DNA of 64,000 nucleotides from Aotearoamyces nothofagi (taxonomy: Eukaryota; Ascomycota; Leotiomycetes; Leotiales; Tympanidaceae): positions 186,001-250,000 of the forward strand of contig JADDTR010000005.1 of NCBI GenBank assembly GCA_015345905.1. The letters are read 5' to 3'. This document shows positions 11,445 to 21,477 of the stretch, one piece after another; positions within the stretch are counted from its first letter, which is position 1; each line of letters opens with the position of its first letter. The notes below the pieces were generated by a model that saw only the letters and a program-made list of their open reading frames with translations, made no database searches and had not been told where the DNA came from. The position numbers were made by a program, and so were the translations under genes.

Positions 11445-11948
11445 TGTTTATGAACATCATAATATATAACAGTTTTACAAACTCTAACAATACCTATGTG
11501 ATGGTTAGTTATCTAAAGAGAGTTACTTGAGATGAGTAAGATTAGAAATGCACGTGATCTATGCTAGCCAAGTCGGCTGCTCAGTTTTCCGGAGTTTTCC
11601 CGTGGATACACCTCGGTTCTCAGCTTGGCCGAAGGCCCGCGGGTTACAGGGTGCTACAGAGGGTTGTGGTTGTAGTATTTGGAGGCTCTAGAGCCTATAC
11701 AGTCTTAGAATTCAAGGCATTTCAATATTCCATTGAAGCATCAGCTAAATCGAGTTTCCTATTCTATATGATTTATACGTCTGCATTTACTTCCAGCTTT
11801 ATAGACAGGGCATTTTACATTAATTGTCAGAATTAACCATCTACCGGTGTTGATTTACTCTGCAGCCAGCCTCGAATATGTTATGTTTATACCACAAAAT
11901 AAGCAAAACATATTTGTCCTGTAACTATAAAAGTACCTAATTAATGAC
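11445..11948. promoter_or_regulatory. Upstream region of the first Zn2Cys6 gene
   Basis: This 504-bp gap contains a more GC-rich island (about 11570-11680) inside AT-rich flanks. The island carries several CGG/CCG triplets (for example CGG at 11574-11576 and CCG at 11589-11591), the kind of half-site that zinc-cluster factors bind. A CACGTG lies near 11550. Autoregulation is possible but is inference. A short alternative 3' exon of the neighbouring regulator may reach to 11855. Confidence 0.35.
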
Positions 11949-13936
11949 TTACCACCGGTCTACCGGAGTCCAACCAACCTCAACTAGATGTCCAGACCAT
12001 AAGTCCTTTCCGAACGATAATCGTGGCGGCTCCCTAAATTCTGATCCGCATTCCTCACACAGCTCCTTGAACTGGCCCACGCTTACACTCTCCGCCCAGA
12101 GGTATTTAACCAGAGCAGCTTTGACCTCGGCCCGGGAGTGTAGGTTCAGATGGCGGCAGGTGGAAATGAAGCACTCGATAGACGCTGCGTACGTTGAGGT
12201 CCCTCTTGCTGCAATGCAGCCCATAAACTGGATCCATAGCATGAGTTCTCCAAGATTACTCCACAATTCTGCGGATTTCAATTCCTCTAAGACGATTTTC
12301 AATTCATCTGCCAGCTCGTCGATGAGCTGAGATCTGACCCGCTCAGGTCTCAATGTTAGTTTTATAAAGAGAATAGTAGCTATGCGACAAGATTTTAAGA
12401 CTTGGCGGTCACAAGGACAGCATAAAATTTTGCAACTAAAGTTAGTGAAGCACGTTAGTCGTTCTTCAATCATGTTAAGCTTCTCCATAAGAATCTCATT
12501 GTCGCTAGTGCTTTTCCCGTTGAACTTGGCGATATCGAGTACTATCACCTGGCAGCGGAGCTCATTTATGATTTCTAGAATATCATTGAACGTGCCGGAT
12601 ATGCGGGACAATTTAGTGAAGCCTTGTCCAAGGACTGCTGTGGTAGATTCAGCCGTGAGATACATGATCGTAGGAAGGGTATTTAGACGAGGCCGTGATT
12701 TCGGAAGAGTAAACTGTGGTTTTGTCTGGAAGGCGTATGAGTAGCATATATCAGTCCTAGAAATCCTTCTATTCAGTAAACGTATCTTTCGAATTGGACT
12801 TCCATGAAGAACCTTTGCTCCAGAATCGCCGTTGGTACACGGGTGCTTACCAGAAAAGTGTTTCCTGGATAATTGGGGGTACTCCTATTGCTTGTAACCC
12901 GCCCCCTTGAGAAATCATCTTCCCCAAACCTGCCATATGTAGTCGAGCACTTTGGGAATTAGTCTCAACAATCTAGAGAGAAGGTTGTCAGTATGAAAAA
13001 TATATATTAAGGGAGAATTTGCTTACAGCCTGTACTGCCAGACCAAAGACTACTACAATCGTTTCTTTGGTAACAGCTCGCTGGGGATCTCCAAGCCGTT
13101 CATTCAGTTGATGGATTGTGTCAATCCGGTATTTCATGACCGCATTATTATTAGAACACCCACGATGCCCTACGCTACGACCGGCAGAATGAAGAAGCAT
13201 CGCGCTGAAGACAAGTGAATCAGACATGACCATTGGAATCCAGACGTCCTTGAGGGGTGTAAATGGACCCAGCGGTACAAGAGCTTCTCTATCGGCAATG
13301 ACTCCAGAATCTTATGTCAGCAAAAGAAGCATATTTGGAAGAAATTTCGGTTGTAACTGCTTGTTCATGGCTCCACTGAAGAGATGATACATACAGGAAT
13401 GAATCAATGGCTGCATTTCTGGTTTGACGAGGACTACAAAGGTATTGAACGGATCGACTATGCCCGCGCCAAGCTTCTGGATAAGCACATCGTTACTACT
13501 CGTTCTCAAACTACGGCGTTTTGGCGTGGAAGGACTGGTTAACTGTACGGTAGTAGACTTTTTGTCGGATAGCGTTCGGTTTGGTGTAGATCGCCTTGAT
13601 TGATTGGTGATGGCCCGAGAGTTGGAGGCATAGCTAAGGCCTTCATTCTGTCGTTGGAGCTTGTCCACCACAGCAGCGCTCTCATCCAAGAACATAAGAT
13701 CAAGCTGGTCCCGGTAGCCTACGCAGATGCGGCGGGCGCGGGCGCACTGGGTGCATCCGGGAGTCTTTAAATCACACTTGATGGCCCCGGTCAGCATCCC
13801 AATTAGGCAAGCAGTGCGAGTTTAGAGATTTCGCAAGCAGTTCTATGCACTGGGACTCTAGGGGTAGATTAATCACCTTCATTTTCTTCTTTCGGCACGC
13901 CGCACAGCCCTTGCTGGGCTTTCCCCGATAAACCAT
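11949..13936 (-). CDS. Zn2Cys6 transcription factor, Fungal_trans_2 (DUF3468) type
   Basis: Five exons (13877-13936, 13395-13776, 13027-13310, 12851-12972, 11949-12756) add up to 551 residues. The zinc cluster is split by the first intron: KGCAACRKKKMK joins CDLKTPGCTQCARARRIC, so all six Cys are present. A Ser/Thr-rich linker follows. From about residue 150 comes the regulatory domain typical of this subfamily (FTPLKDVWIPMVMSDSLVF, LNERLGDPQRAVTKETI, ETLFWTDICYSYAF). The frame between 13310 and 13395 contains a TAA. An 84-nt intron with GTATGT donor, GCTGAC branch and TAAG acceptor removes it, so I treat the gene as intact. The stop overlaps a GTAAGT splice-donor word, so a different C-terminus is possible. 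Targets are unknown. Confidence 0.85.
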
Positions 13937-14889
13937 GGTGTAGTTGCTTGATTGGTACGTCCGATACTCTATTCTAGGTAACAGAGAGACGTCTCCGGTA
14001 TCTATCACCAGTTACGGGAGGGCACGATAATGATGATTTTGATGCTGGTTTTGATGCTGATTCGAAAGGCGATCAAAGGTGTAAGACTAGAGCTTTGTAG
14101 ATACGGAGATACTTCCGCCACAGGCTCTACACATGGGTTATACGATCTTTAGTGTCCATCAAAACATCGTTGGGATCACTGCGATTCTGCAGACCACGGT
14201 TATACAAGTAATTCAACAGCAGTCTTGCAAATCAATCAAAGGGGAAGGTTTCAAAGATAAAGAAAAAAACAGAGATGGATGTATATATCCCCCGGACTCC
14301 GACAGCAGATGCCGATACTCCGAAGGAAGCGTACAGGAGTTGGCAGAGAGCAACCCACGCCTACAGTCAACTGAACGTTGTAGCAACTGCACAAAATTTA
14401 ATTCCGATGGATAAATACAGAATTACCCGTGTGCGTGGAACATCTCGATGTTACCTAGTGCTGACTAAAGCTACGGTTGAGCTGATATCAGCAGGGCGCA
14501 GACAGAGTAGTATCTATGCTTGAGGTAGTAAAATCGTCGAATATGGAGCTGAATAGAAGTGTGGAGATGCATGTACAAGTACATGTGAGTTAGTTTAATG
14601 CGCTAAGTGTCGGTTAACCCCTAACTAAACTGTAAAAGTATAAGGCGCAGGATAAATCACTAGTCACGTGGAGATTTGATCTCTCCAGTGCGATTAGGAT
14701 GAATGCTTAAAGGTGACGACAAGCCAACGACAGCGACAACAGCGAAAGCAGCAGCTGACACGGTCCTTGGATTGCTTCAAGTTCCTCAAGGTACAGACGT
14801 CTGCCGCGTACCTGGCTCCTGTCAATGCCAGTATTTGTCCCCTAGTCTTGTTATTTCCTCAACCGCCTTACTGAGTACATAGTACGACG
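13937..14889. promoter_or_regulatory. Divergent promoter region between the second Zn2Cys6 gene and ADA2
   Basis: This 953-bp gap lies between divergent start codons. Plus-strand open frames at 14133-14523 overlap each other in different frames and resemble nothing I know, so I do not call them. A 16-bp interrupted palindrome (CATGTAC-AA-GTACATG, 14570-14585) lies about 300 bp upstream of ADA2. Just before ADA2 are ACGACA/AGCGACAACAGCGAAAGCAG-like repeats of leader type. Confidence 0.45.
14570..14585. repeat. Perfect 7-bp inverted repeat (CATGTAC-AA-GTACATG)
   Basis: The arms CATGTAC (14570-14576) and GTACATG (14579-14585) are exact reverse complements with a 2-nt centre. It lies in the shared upstream region of a regulator gene and ADA2. 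A dimeric factor site is possible; chance cannot be excluded for arms this short. Confidence 0.6.
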
Positions 14890-16499
14890 ATGGGCGTTAT
14901 ACGGAAGAAGACCGCGACACGCGGTGGCGAGGGAGGTGTTAAGTATGTCTGCGATGTCTGCTCAGCTGATATTACCTCAACTGTACGTGTAGATCCAGCT
15001 CCCACATCCTAAATAAGACAACACCGGCTAATCCTGTGCAGGTTCGCATCCGATGCGCTCACTCCGCCTGCAACGAGTACGATCTCTGTGTCGAATGTTT
15101 CTCAAATGGCGAGTCTACTCACAACCACCATCCTCCTACACACCCGTACCGTGTCATTGAGCAAAATTCTGTGCCGATCTATGATCCTAGTTGGGGTGCA
15201 GATGAGGAACTATTACTCTTGGAGGGTGCCGAGATTTACGGGTTGGGATCATGGGCAGATATAGCAGATCACATTGGTGGATATCGAGATAAAGATGAGG
15301 TTCGCGATCATTATCAGAAGATCTATATTGAGAGTCCAGATTTCCCCCTACCAAAGCGGCAAAGCCCCAATGATATGGATATGGCAGATGAAACGTATAG
15401 GAAGACGTTCCAGGCACAAAAGAAACAACGAATAGAGAAGCGAAAGGAAGATGCGAAGAGCGCTCCACCAGCAACGCCAAAGAAGAAGCCGACTGCCAGT
15501 GTGCCGGCATGTCATGAGGTCCAAGGATATATGCCTGGCCGACTGGAGTTTGAGACCGAGTATGCCAACGAAGCAGAAGAATCAGTTCAGCACATGCAGT
15601 TTGACCCTGGAGAAGGCATCAATCCTCGTACTGGGGAGTTGGAGCCAGAAATGGAGCTGAAGATGACTGTTATGGACATCTATAACTCGCGATTGACAGC
15701 ACGAGCCGAGAGGAAGAAAGTCATCTTTGAGCATAATCTTCTGGACTATCGAAAGAACGCTGCACTCGATAAAAAGCGTACGAAAGAGGAGCGTGATCTT
15801 CTCATGAAAGCCAAACCGTTTGCTCGTATGATGAATCACGACGACTTTGAGGAATTTTGCAAAGGTCTTATCGATGAGCTTAATCTTCGACAGGCCGTTA
15901 CCCAGCTACAAGATTGGCGACAAATGCGGATTGGCGATCTACGCAGTGGCGAAAAATACGAGCAAGACAAAGTTCAACGGGCTCAGAAAGCAGTACCTAT
16001 GGGCTCACTTGATCGTGAGCGTTTTGCAGCCTCTCAGAGAAGCAAGCAGGCACCTGTGGTCGAAACCCCATCTGGTGCTGCTGCTCTTATTGCACCAGAA
16101 TTGCCAATACGCCTGCAACAAAGTGGAATATTTAGCAGTAGTCCTAGCGGATCACCAAAGGCCGTATCGAATGGAAATGCCAATGGAGCCTTGACGCCAC
16201 AGTCGACGAAGCAGAAGTATGTGATACAGCCTCTTAGTGGCGTAACGCCATTGCCAATGTTACAAGAGAACGCAGCAGATATACATCTCCTAACAAAAGA
16301 AGAGGTAGAACTCTGCCGTGTCCTCCGCTTACAACCTAAGCCATATCTTGTTATCAAGGAGCAGATTATGAAAGAGGCTGTAAAGGCGAACGGGCAGATG
16401 AAAAAGAAGCAGGCAAAAGAGATATGCAGGCTCGAGAGTCAGAAGGGTGGAAGGATATTCGACTTCTTTCTAAACAGTGGATGGATCGGAAAGGCCTAA
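14890..16499 (+). CDS. ADA2: ADA2, SAGA/ADA histone acetyltransferase adaptor
   Basis: ADA2 is the adaptor that binds and activates the Gcn5 acetyltransferase in SAGA and ADA complexes in the nucleus. Two exons (14890-14982 and 15042-16499) give 516 residues. The ZZ zinc finger spans about residues 20-70: CDVCSADIT is followed, across the intron, by [18 protein letters not shown] and a Cys/His-rich end. The SANT domain follows at about 75-125 ([42 protein letters not shown]). The central Ada2 homology region includes [12 protein letters not shown] and [23 protein letters not shown] domain closes the protein ([21 protein letters not shown] to [13 protein letters not shown]). All expected parts are in order and the length is typical. 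Confidence 0.97.
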
Positions 16500-17731
16500 T
16501 GGCAGGCAGGCGGCGTTATTTGGCAATGAACACTTGGCGGGGAGTCAATACGGACATATTATAGAGCGGTTGGTTGCCTTCTGGTGTAGGCAATCGAGGA
16601 GTTCAATAAGGGTGCGGGTTACAGTATAGTTGCCTAAAATATACCAACTAGCACATTCAGGAATGGGAATTTTACATACTTAGTATTCATGCTCAAATTT
16701 TGAATGAAGCTTCCGATGCTGACTACAGGTAGGTTATATTGGCGACGGGAAAGAAGAACAGCGACGGCCCCCTCGGGAGAAATTCTAGACTGTGAAGGAA
16801 CCAAGGCCCTGCTCTACTTAGATTCAATCGCTCATTCTTCAGGCTATTCGCTACAAAAGAGTTCCTGGGCCTTCACCACGATCCCATACTATTGCTGTTG
16901 CTCATTTCTAGTAGCCCCTATTACTGTCCGAGGCATCTGTTGAACTCAACACTGCCACAGCTACTAGTGGTTGTCACGCCACGCAAATTTAAATAAACAA
17001 GCCTCGGTCCATTTGTGTGGAGATGTTCATCAAAATATAAATTTCGGGGCTGTTGCTGTAACGATAGCAGTTCAGCGGACCCTCGTCTCTTGGCATTCTC
17101 GGCAACAAATGTTTGGCTGTGCGGCTTCCCCTTTGCCTCGCAGATCAACCCGTTTTTCGACTACACTCGTCGACGCGCCCACAAAATCTCCACTGCGAAG
17201 ACGTAAGTGTGTTCGGGATAGAGGATGCACAGGATGAGTAAAGTACTTCGTAGCAAAATTAATCCTGCGGTTCTTCCAGTGTTTCAAGATGATCATTCGA
17301 TACTCTATCAGCAATGAATAATGATGATTGACAGCTGAGGCGATAAGCATAACTCGTTCCGTCGCAATGCGCGTCTCGGACGAGCTGCGGAAACAAGCAG
17401 GAGTTCATTTAACCTCAATCAAAGCAAACCCCATAAAATGCTCCTTTGGTACAGTATAACCACCCCACAGTCGGGGATATTCGAGATTCAGCCACACGCT
17501 ATGTTGCAGGATGTTGATGGATCAACGGGAAGTTCGCGGATCGCAGGGATGGTCCCAAGCGCATCTCATGCACAGGTCTGGGTCTGAACAACCCCGTCAG
17601 GGACATGTACTGTACATCCCGTGTATTGCTGGATGCTGTTCCAAGTAAGCATATTGTTATATTTACTACAACCAAAATTTCCTCCCTTGGTTATTCTCCT
17701 TGGGTACATTTTTCTTCCATTTCCCTTGATC
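16500..17731. other. Intergenic: ADA2 3' flank and acyltransferase upstream region
   Basis: These 1.2 kb hold no gene that I can support; the open frames are short and mutually overlapping. Two copies of the recurrent octamer appear: GTACAGTA at 17449-17456 and a TGTACTGTACA palindrome-like site at 17606-17616, about 120 bp before the acyltransferase start. The acyltransferase frame stays open upstream to 17621, but those residues look like leader sequence. Confidence 0.45.
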
Positions 17732-19384
17732 ATGTCTGGACAGCAAGACCATGCAGCTTCACTACTCGACGACTACAATACTCGTTCAGAGGCATTTGAG
17801 GATGGATTCGAAGAGAAAGACTACTTGCCCCACAGCGAATTGCAAGGCTCAACCCACTTTCGAAAACCATCAAAATCTCTGGAACTCTTCCACTTTGCTC
17901 TAACGCACCTTAAACATGTCCTTCTTTCAGCGCTGGCAGCATTAATACCCAGCTTCCTCCGACCCTACGATTCCTCTTCGAAGACCAAGCTTCACCCGAC
18001 TGCATATCTAGATGGTCTTCGCGGAGTGGCAGCCTTTTTTGTTTCTATCCATCACTTCATAATTGACTGGTTTCCGTGGTTATCATGGGGCTATGGTACC
18101 GCTCCAGGGTATGCGTATGCGCCGCGCAATTATCACTTCGTGCAATTCTATCTTGTCCGTATCTTCTACTCTGGCCGTGGCATGGTTTCCGTCTTCTTCA
18201 TTATTTCGGGATATGTCCTTAGCTACAAGGCTCTCCGGCTCACCCGTTCCGGCCAATATGCCTCCCTCCTTGACTCCCTCTCCTCCTCCATCTTCCGCCG
18301 CTCCATGCGCCTCTATATTCCTACCACCGTCTCTACATTTATCTCATTATTGGTTTGCCACGCTGGTCTCTACGTTAGAGACCCACGAGGGCGGAACATC
18401 ATCCCAAGCATAAAACCTACTTTACAGGAGCAGCTGGAAGGCTGGTGGCATCACACTATTCTGATCACAAACCCCTTCCAAGCTGTTGACGGAAGAAATA
18501 TTTACTCGCATCCCTATGATGGTCATCTCTGGACCATCCCAATCGAATTCCACGGCTCAATTGTGGTTTTCATAACCCTCCTTTGCGTTGCGAAATGTCG
18601 CGGCCCGATCCGACTTTCACTACTCATCTTAGTGGTCCTATATACTCTCTGGCGAGCACATTGGGACCTCTTCCTGTTCCTATCCGGGACTCTCTTTGCT
18701 GAGCTTGGCTTCGCTTTTTCTGCACGTTCAGCTCGATCTCCATCTGAAATTGCCGAATCTCCAGATCTTTTCGATGCACTTCAAGGAGTTGGCAGAACTT
18801 ACTGTCCACCTTTGTTCCAGCTCACTAAAGTACGGAAACAGGTTCTGTTTCATGTCTCGACGATTGTGGCGTTCCTTTTTGCGGTTCATATCTTGTGCTT
18901 TCCCGACGAAGCAGCTGCCTCATCTCCTGGCTATAGAACTATGATCGAGTACACACCTCAAAAGTATGTCGATCTAGGAAGAATTCAGCGTTTTTGGCTA
19001 TCAATTGGCGCATTTATTCTCGTTGCAGCTATGTCTTCGTCCTCAATCCTTCAATATCCGTTCAATATGGGCTTCGCACAGTATCTCGGGAAAATTAGCT
19101 ATGCGTTATACATGATGCACGGGCCGGTTCTATACAGCCTAGGTACAGGTATTTTAGCACGGGCTGTAGGAAATAGTAATGGATACAAGGCAGATGAAGG
19201 AAGCCCCGACGATGAAGATGCTGTACCTTTCACAGGCTGGCGATATGGCGGTGCCTTTATGGGAGCGGCTGTTGCAAATACTATTCTGATATTTTGGGCT
19301 TCGGATGTTTTCTGGAGACTTGTTGATGTTAAGGCTGTCAAGTTTGCGAGATGGGTTAGTGAGAAGTGTTGGGTTAACGAGTGA
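17732..19384 (+). CDS. Membrane acyltransferase (acyltransferase_3 family)
   Basis: This is a single-exon gene of 550 residues. The start at 17732 (MSGQQDHAASLLDD) gives a hydrophilic N-terminus. An in-frame ATG at 17621 would add a hydrophobic leader and is less likely. The acyltransferase_3 signature begins near residue 95 with YLDGLRGVAAFFVSIHHF, whose His is the usual catalytic-type residue. It is followed by VSVFFIISGYVLSYKAL, RRSMRLYIPT and DGHLWTIPIEFHGSIVVF. About ten membrane spans run to the C-terminus (LGKISYALYMMHGPVLYSLG). Family members transfer acyl groups to sugars, lipids or small metabolites. Nothing here shows the substrate. No biosynthetic cluster surrounds it. Confidence 0.9.
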   Translation: MSGQQDHAASLLDDYNTRSEAFEDGFEEKDYLPHSELQGSTHFRKPSKSLELFHFALTHLKHVLLSALAALIPSFLRPYDSSSKTKLHPTAYLDGLRGVAAFFVSIHHFIIDWFPWLSWGYGTAPGYAYAPRNYHFVQFYLVRIFYSGRGMVSVFFIISGYVLSYKALRLTRSGQYASLLDSLSSSIFRRSMRLYIPTTVSTFISLLVCHAGLYVRDPRGRNIIPSIKPTLQEQLEGWWHHTILITNPFQAVDGRNIYSHPYDGHLWTIPIEFHGSIVVFITLLCVAKCRGPIRLSLLILVVLYTLWRAHWDLFLFLSGTLFAELGFAFSARSARSPSEIAESPDLFDALQGVGRTYCPPLFQLTKVRKQVLFHVSTIVAFLFAVHILCFPDEAAASSPGYRTMIEYTPQKYVDLGRIQRFWLSIGAFILVAAMSSSSILQYPFNMGFAQYLGKISYALYMMHGPVLYSLGTGILARAVGNSNGYKADEGSPDDEDAVPFTGWRYGGAFMGAAVANTILIFWASDVFWRLVDVKAVKFARWVSEKCWVNE

Positions 19385-19945
19385 GGTTTGTATGCTAGAA
19401 GAGGAGGTTTTAATTGGGGTCTGTATTAAAATATTTTTTTTAAGAGGAGAGACAGGCATTGAAGGCGTTTAAGATGGAAAGGGGGTTTAGAAGAGTAGCA
19501 TAGCAGCGGGGTTCGATTGCTTGGGCGAAAGAGCTTAAGGTATTCAAATAATGCGAATAGAAATAGGTATCATTGAGACTTTTGTGTCAATTGCAGTCTA
19601 TGATTTTGTTAAAGGATAGGAATCGAGATAGAGGCAGCTCTAAGGTCGATTTAGAGCAGTCTAGCCCAATTGCTAGCAATCACAGCACATCTAGTAGAAA
19701 ATAAACCAGGTTCATTTATCAGAAAAGTCGTGTTTGTCATGTTCCGTAGCATCTATTAAATTTCACCTATCTCAGCCTCGTGCTCCTAGGGGTCGTGAAT
19801 AATAACGGTGCACGGACCATATATTCGCGTCACCCTTAAGCCACCACAGCTGTCCTAAGCACAGTCTCGAAGAAGTTCACGCATCACCGTCTTACAATCC
19901 CATCGCGAATTTCTACAAACCTTCTCAGATTCATCCTGCTGCATT
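19385..19945. other. Intergenic between acyltransferase and YIPF genes
   Basis: These 561 bp hold no gene. The first part is the acyltransferase 3' flank with an AAATATTTTTTTTAAG stretch near 19430. The final 100 bp is pyrimidine-rich and should be the YIPF promoter and leader. Confidence 0.4.
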
Positions 19946-20939
19946 ATGTCTGCACAACCCAGCTACGACGTCGTTGTCGACGTCGACGAAGAGGTAACTA
20001 TATATCCCCTAACCTACCACCTCGCAGCCAAGCGCATCACTAATCTACTCCAGGGCGACCTCGGCCACACCGACCTACAAGAAGATCTCGAATTCCACTC
20101 CTCGAACTTCGCAACCGACAACACGACCTCGTCGGGCGGGCGGAAGAACCTCTCATCACAGCCCGGCCTGCCCGCACCGGTAACAAGCAGCAGCGGCGGC
20201 TCATCGAAGCGCTTCCTCTGGACACTATCCTTCTATGCGCAATTCTTCGACGTTGACACCAACTCCGTGCTGGCCAGGTGCTGGGCAGCGTTGTATCCAC
20301 GAGCGAACTTTTTGGATGTTTTAGAGGGGAATCCGGATCTTTACGGTCCATTTTGGATTGCGACTACAGTGGTTTTTATTCTGTTTCTTGGAGGGACGAT
20401 TAGTCAATATCTGGCTGGGAAAGGAGAGGGGCCCTTTGTTTATGATTTCAAACTATTGAGTGGTATGTTTCGTCCTTTAGCAATGGTTTAACATAGCTTG
20501 TGAGATGAATGCCTCTCTCAACTATGACTTTGGAATACTATCAACGGAAGCTAACACAAACATTGTAGGAGCTGCGGGTCTCATCTACGGATACACTCTG
20601 GTCATTCCAGTTGTTCTTTTCCTTGCTCTGAAATACTTCGGAAGCGAATCTGCTAATCTACTTGAATGCTGGGCACTATACGGCTACGCAAACCTGATCT
20701 GGATCCCAGTGGCTTTGATCTCTTGGTCTCAATTGACAATTCTAAACTGGGTCTTCGTCGGTATTGGCTTTGGAGTCTCCGTTGCATTCTTAGTACGGAA
20801 TTTGTACCCCGTTCTGAGTGCTACCGATAGGCAAGTTAGCAAGATCCTACTTGTCTTGGTTGTCGCACTTCATGCTGGGCTGGCAATTGCAATCAAGATC
20901 CTATTCTTTGCTCATGGTAGCCCCGTAGCTTCGAACTGA
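19946..20939 (+). CDS. YIPF-family (Yip1 domain) Golgi membrane protein
   Basis: Yip1-domain proteins of the YIPF1/2 type sit in the Golgi membrane and bind Rab GTPases or shape vesicle budding. I join three exons (19946-19993, 20054-20462, 20569-20939) into 275 residues. The first 60-nt intron has no stop and a multiple-of-three length. Reading through it would insert 20 residues between VDVDEE and GDLGHTDLQEDLEFHSSNF, whereas the spliced form joins them directly. The hydrophilic N-terminus is followed by a conserved FLWTLSFYAQFFDVDT and about five membrane spans (FWIATTVVFILFLGG; LIYGYTLVIPVVLFLAL; IWIPVALISW; FVGIGFGVSVAFLV; ILLVLVVALHAGLAIAIKI). The family is clear, but the exact yeast counterpart is less so. 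Confidence 0.9.
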
Positions 20940-21477
20940 GCACCTCTAGTCGGTAATTAGGGGCGAGATAGGATCATAGGGATAAAAGGGATAGAAGGGA
21001 ATATACTGTACGATTAGAGGCGCGTCTGGCTCGGCATTTATGAACCTACTATGAGTAAAAATAGTAAAAATGCTCTTCATCTTTGTTTCCAAAGTGAATC
21101 AGAACTGCATTTTCTTTTGGACTATCTTTTAAAAAATCCAAATAAAATTTATGAAATTAGCAATTGTAAGATAAAAGAAATCAGAACATAAAAAAATTGA
21201 TAAGACGAAGTGGATGTAAATGAAAATCCCAAAGTTAATTTGTGTTTTGATGGAGGGCCAATCATGCAATATAACCTTCTCACATGATAGCTGTGATTAC
21301 CTCTATGTTATTCTAGAGTATTTGAATATAACACAAAACGAAACAACAAGGAAGACTACTAGTAAATCAAGCTCTTGGTCACGTGGGTTCGCGATAAGCT
21401 TTCTTCCTTATCTAAAGGCCATTCCGTTGAGTGATAGCACTCGCGTGTTCGCTCTTTAACCACGCGACGATGTTACA
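20940..21477. other. Intergenic: YIPF 3' flank and PMS1 upstream region
   Basis: These 538 bp are strongly AT-rich, with repeats of GGGATAAAAGGGATAGAAGGG type at about 20980 and a TACTGTAC octamer at 21004-21011. No gene is seen. A TCACGTGG box lies at about 21380, roughly 100 bp before the PMS1 start. Confidence 0.4.

Noticed and set aside
11561-11836. Plus-strand open frame of 91 residues upstream of the first regulator
   Set aside because: No motif and no splice partners; it lies in the promoter region and overlaps the CGG-rich island.
13311-13394. In-frame TAA that seemed to break the second Zn2Cys6 gene
   Set aside because: An 84-nt intron with GTATGT donor, GCTGAC branch and TAAG acceptor removes it and keeps the frame, so there is no evidence for a pseudogene.
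14133-14523. Two overlapping plus-strand open frames before ADA2
   Set aside because: Under 100 residues each, in different frames, with no recognisable motif or clear splice partners.
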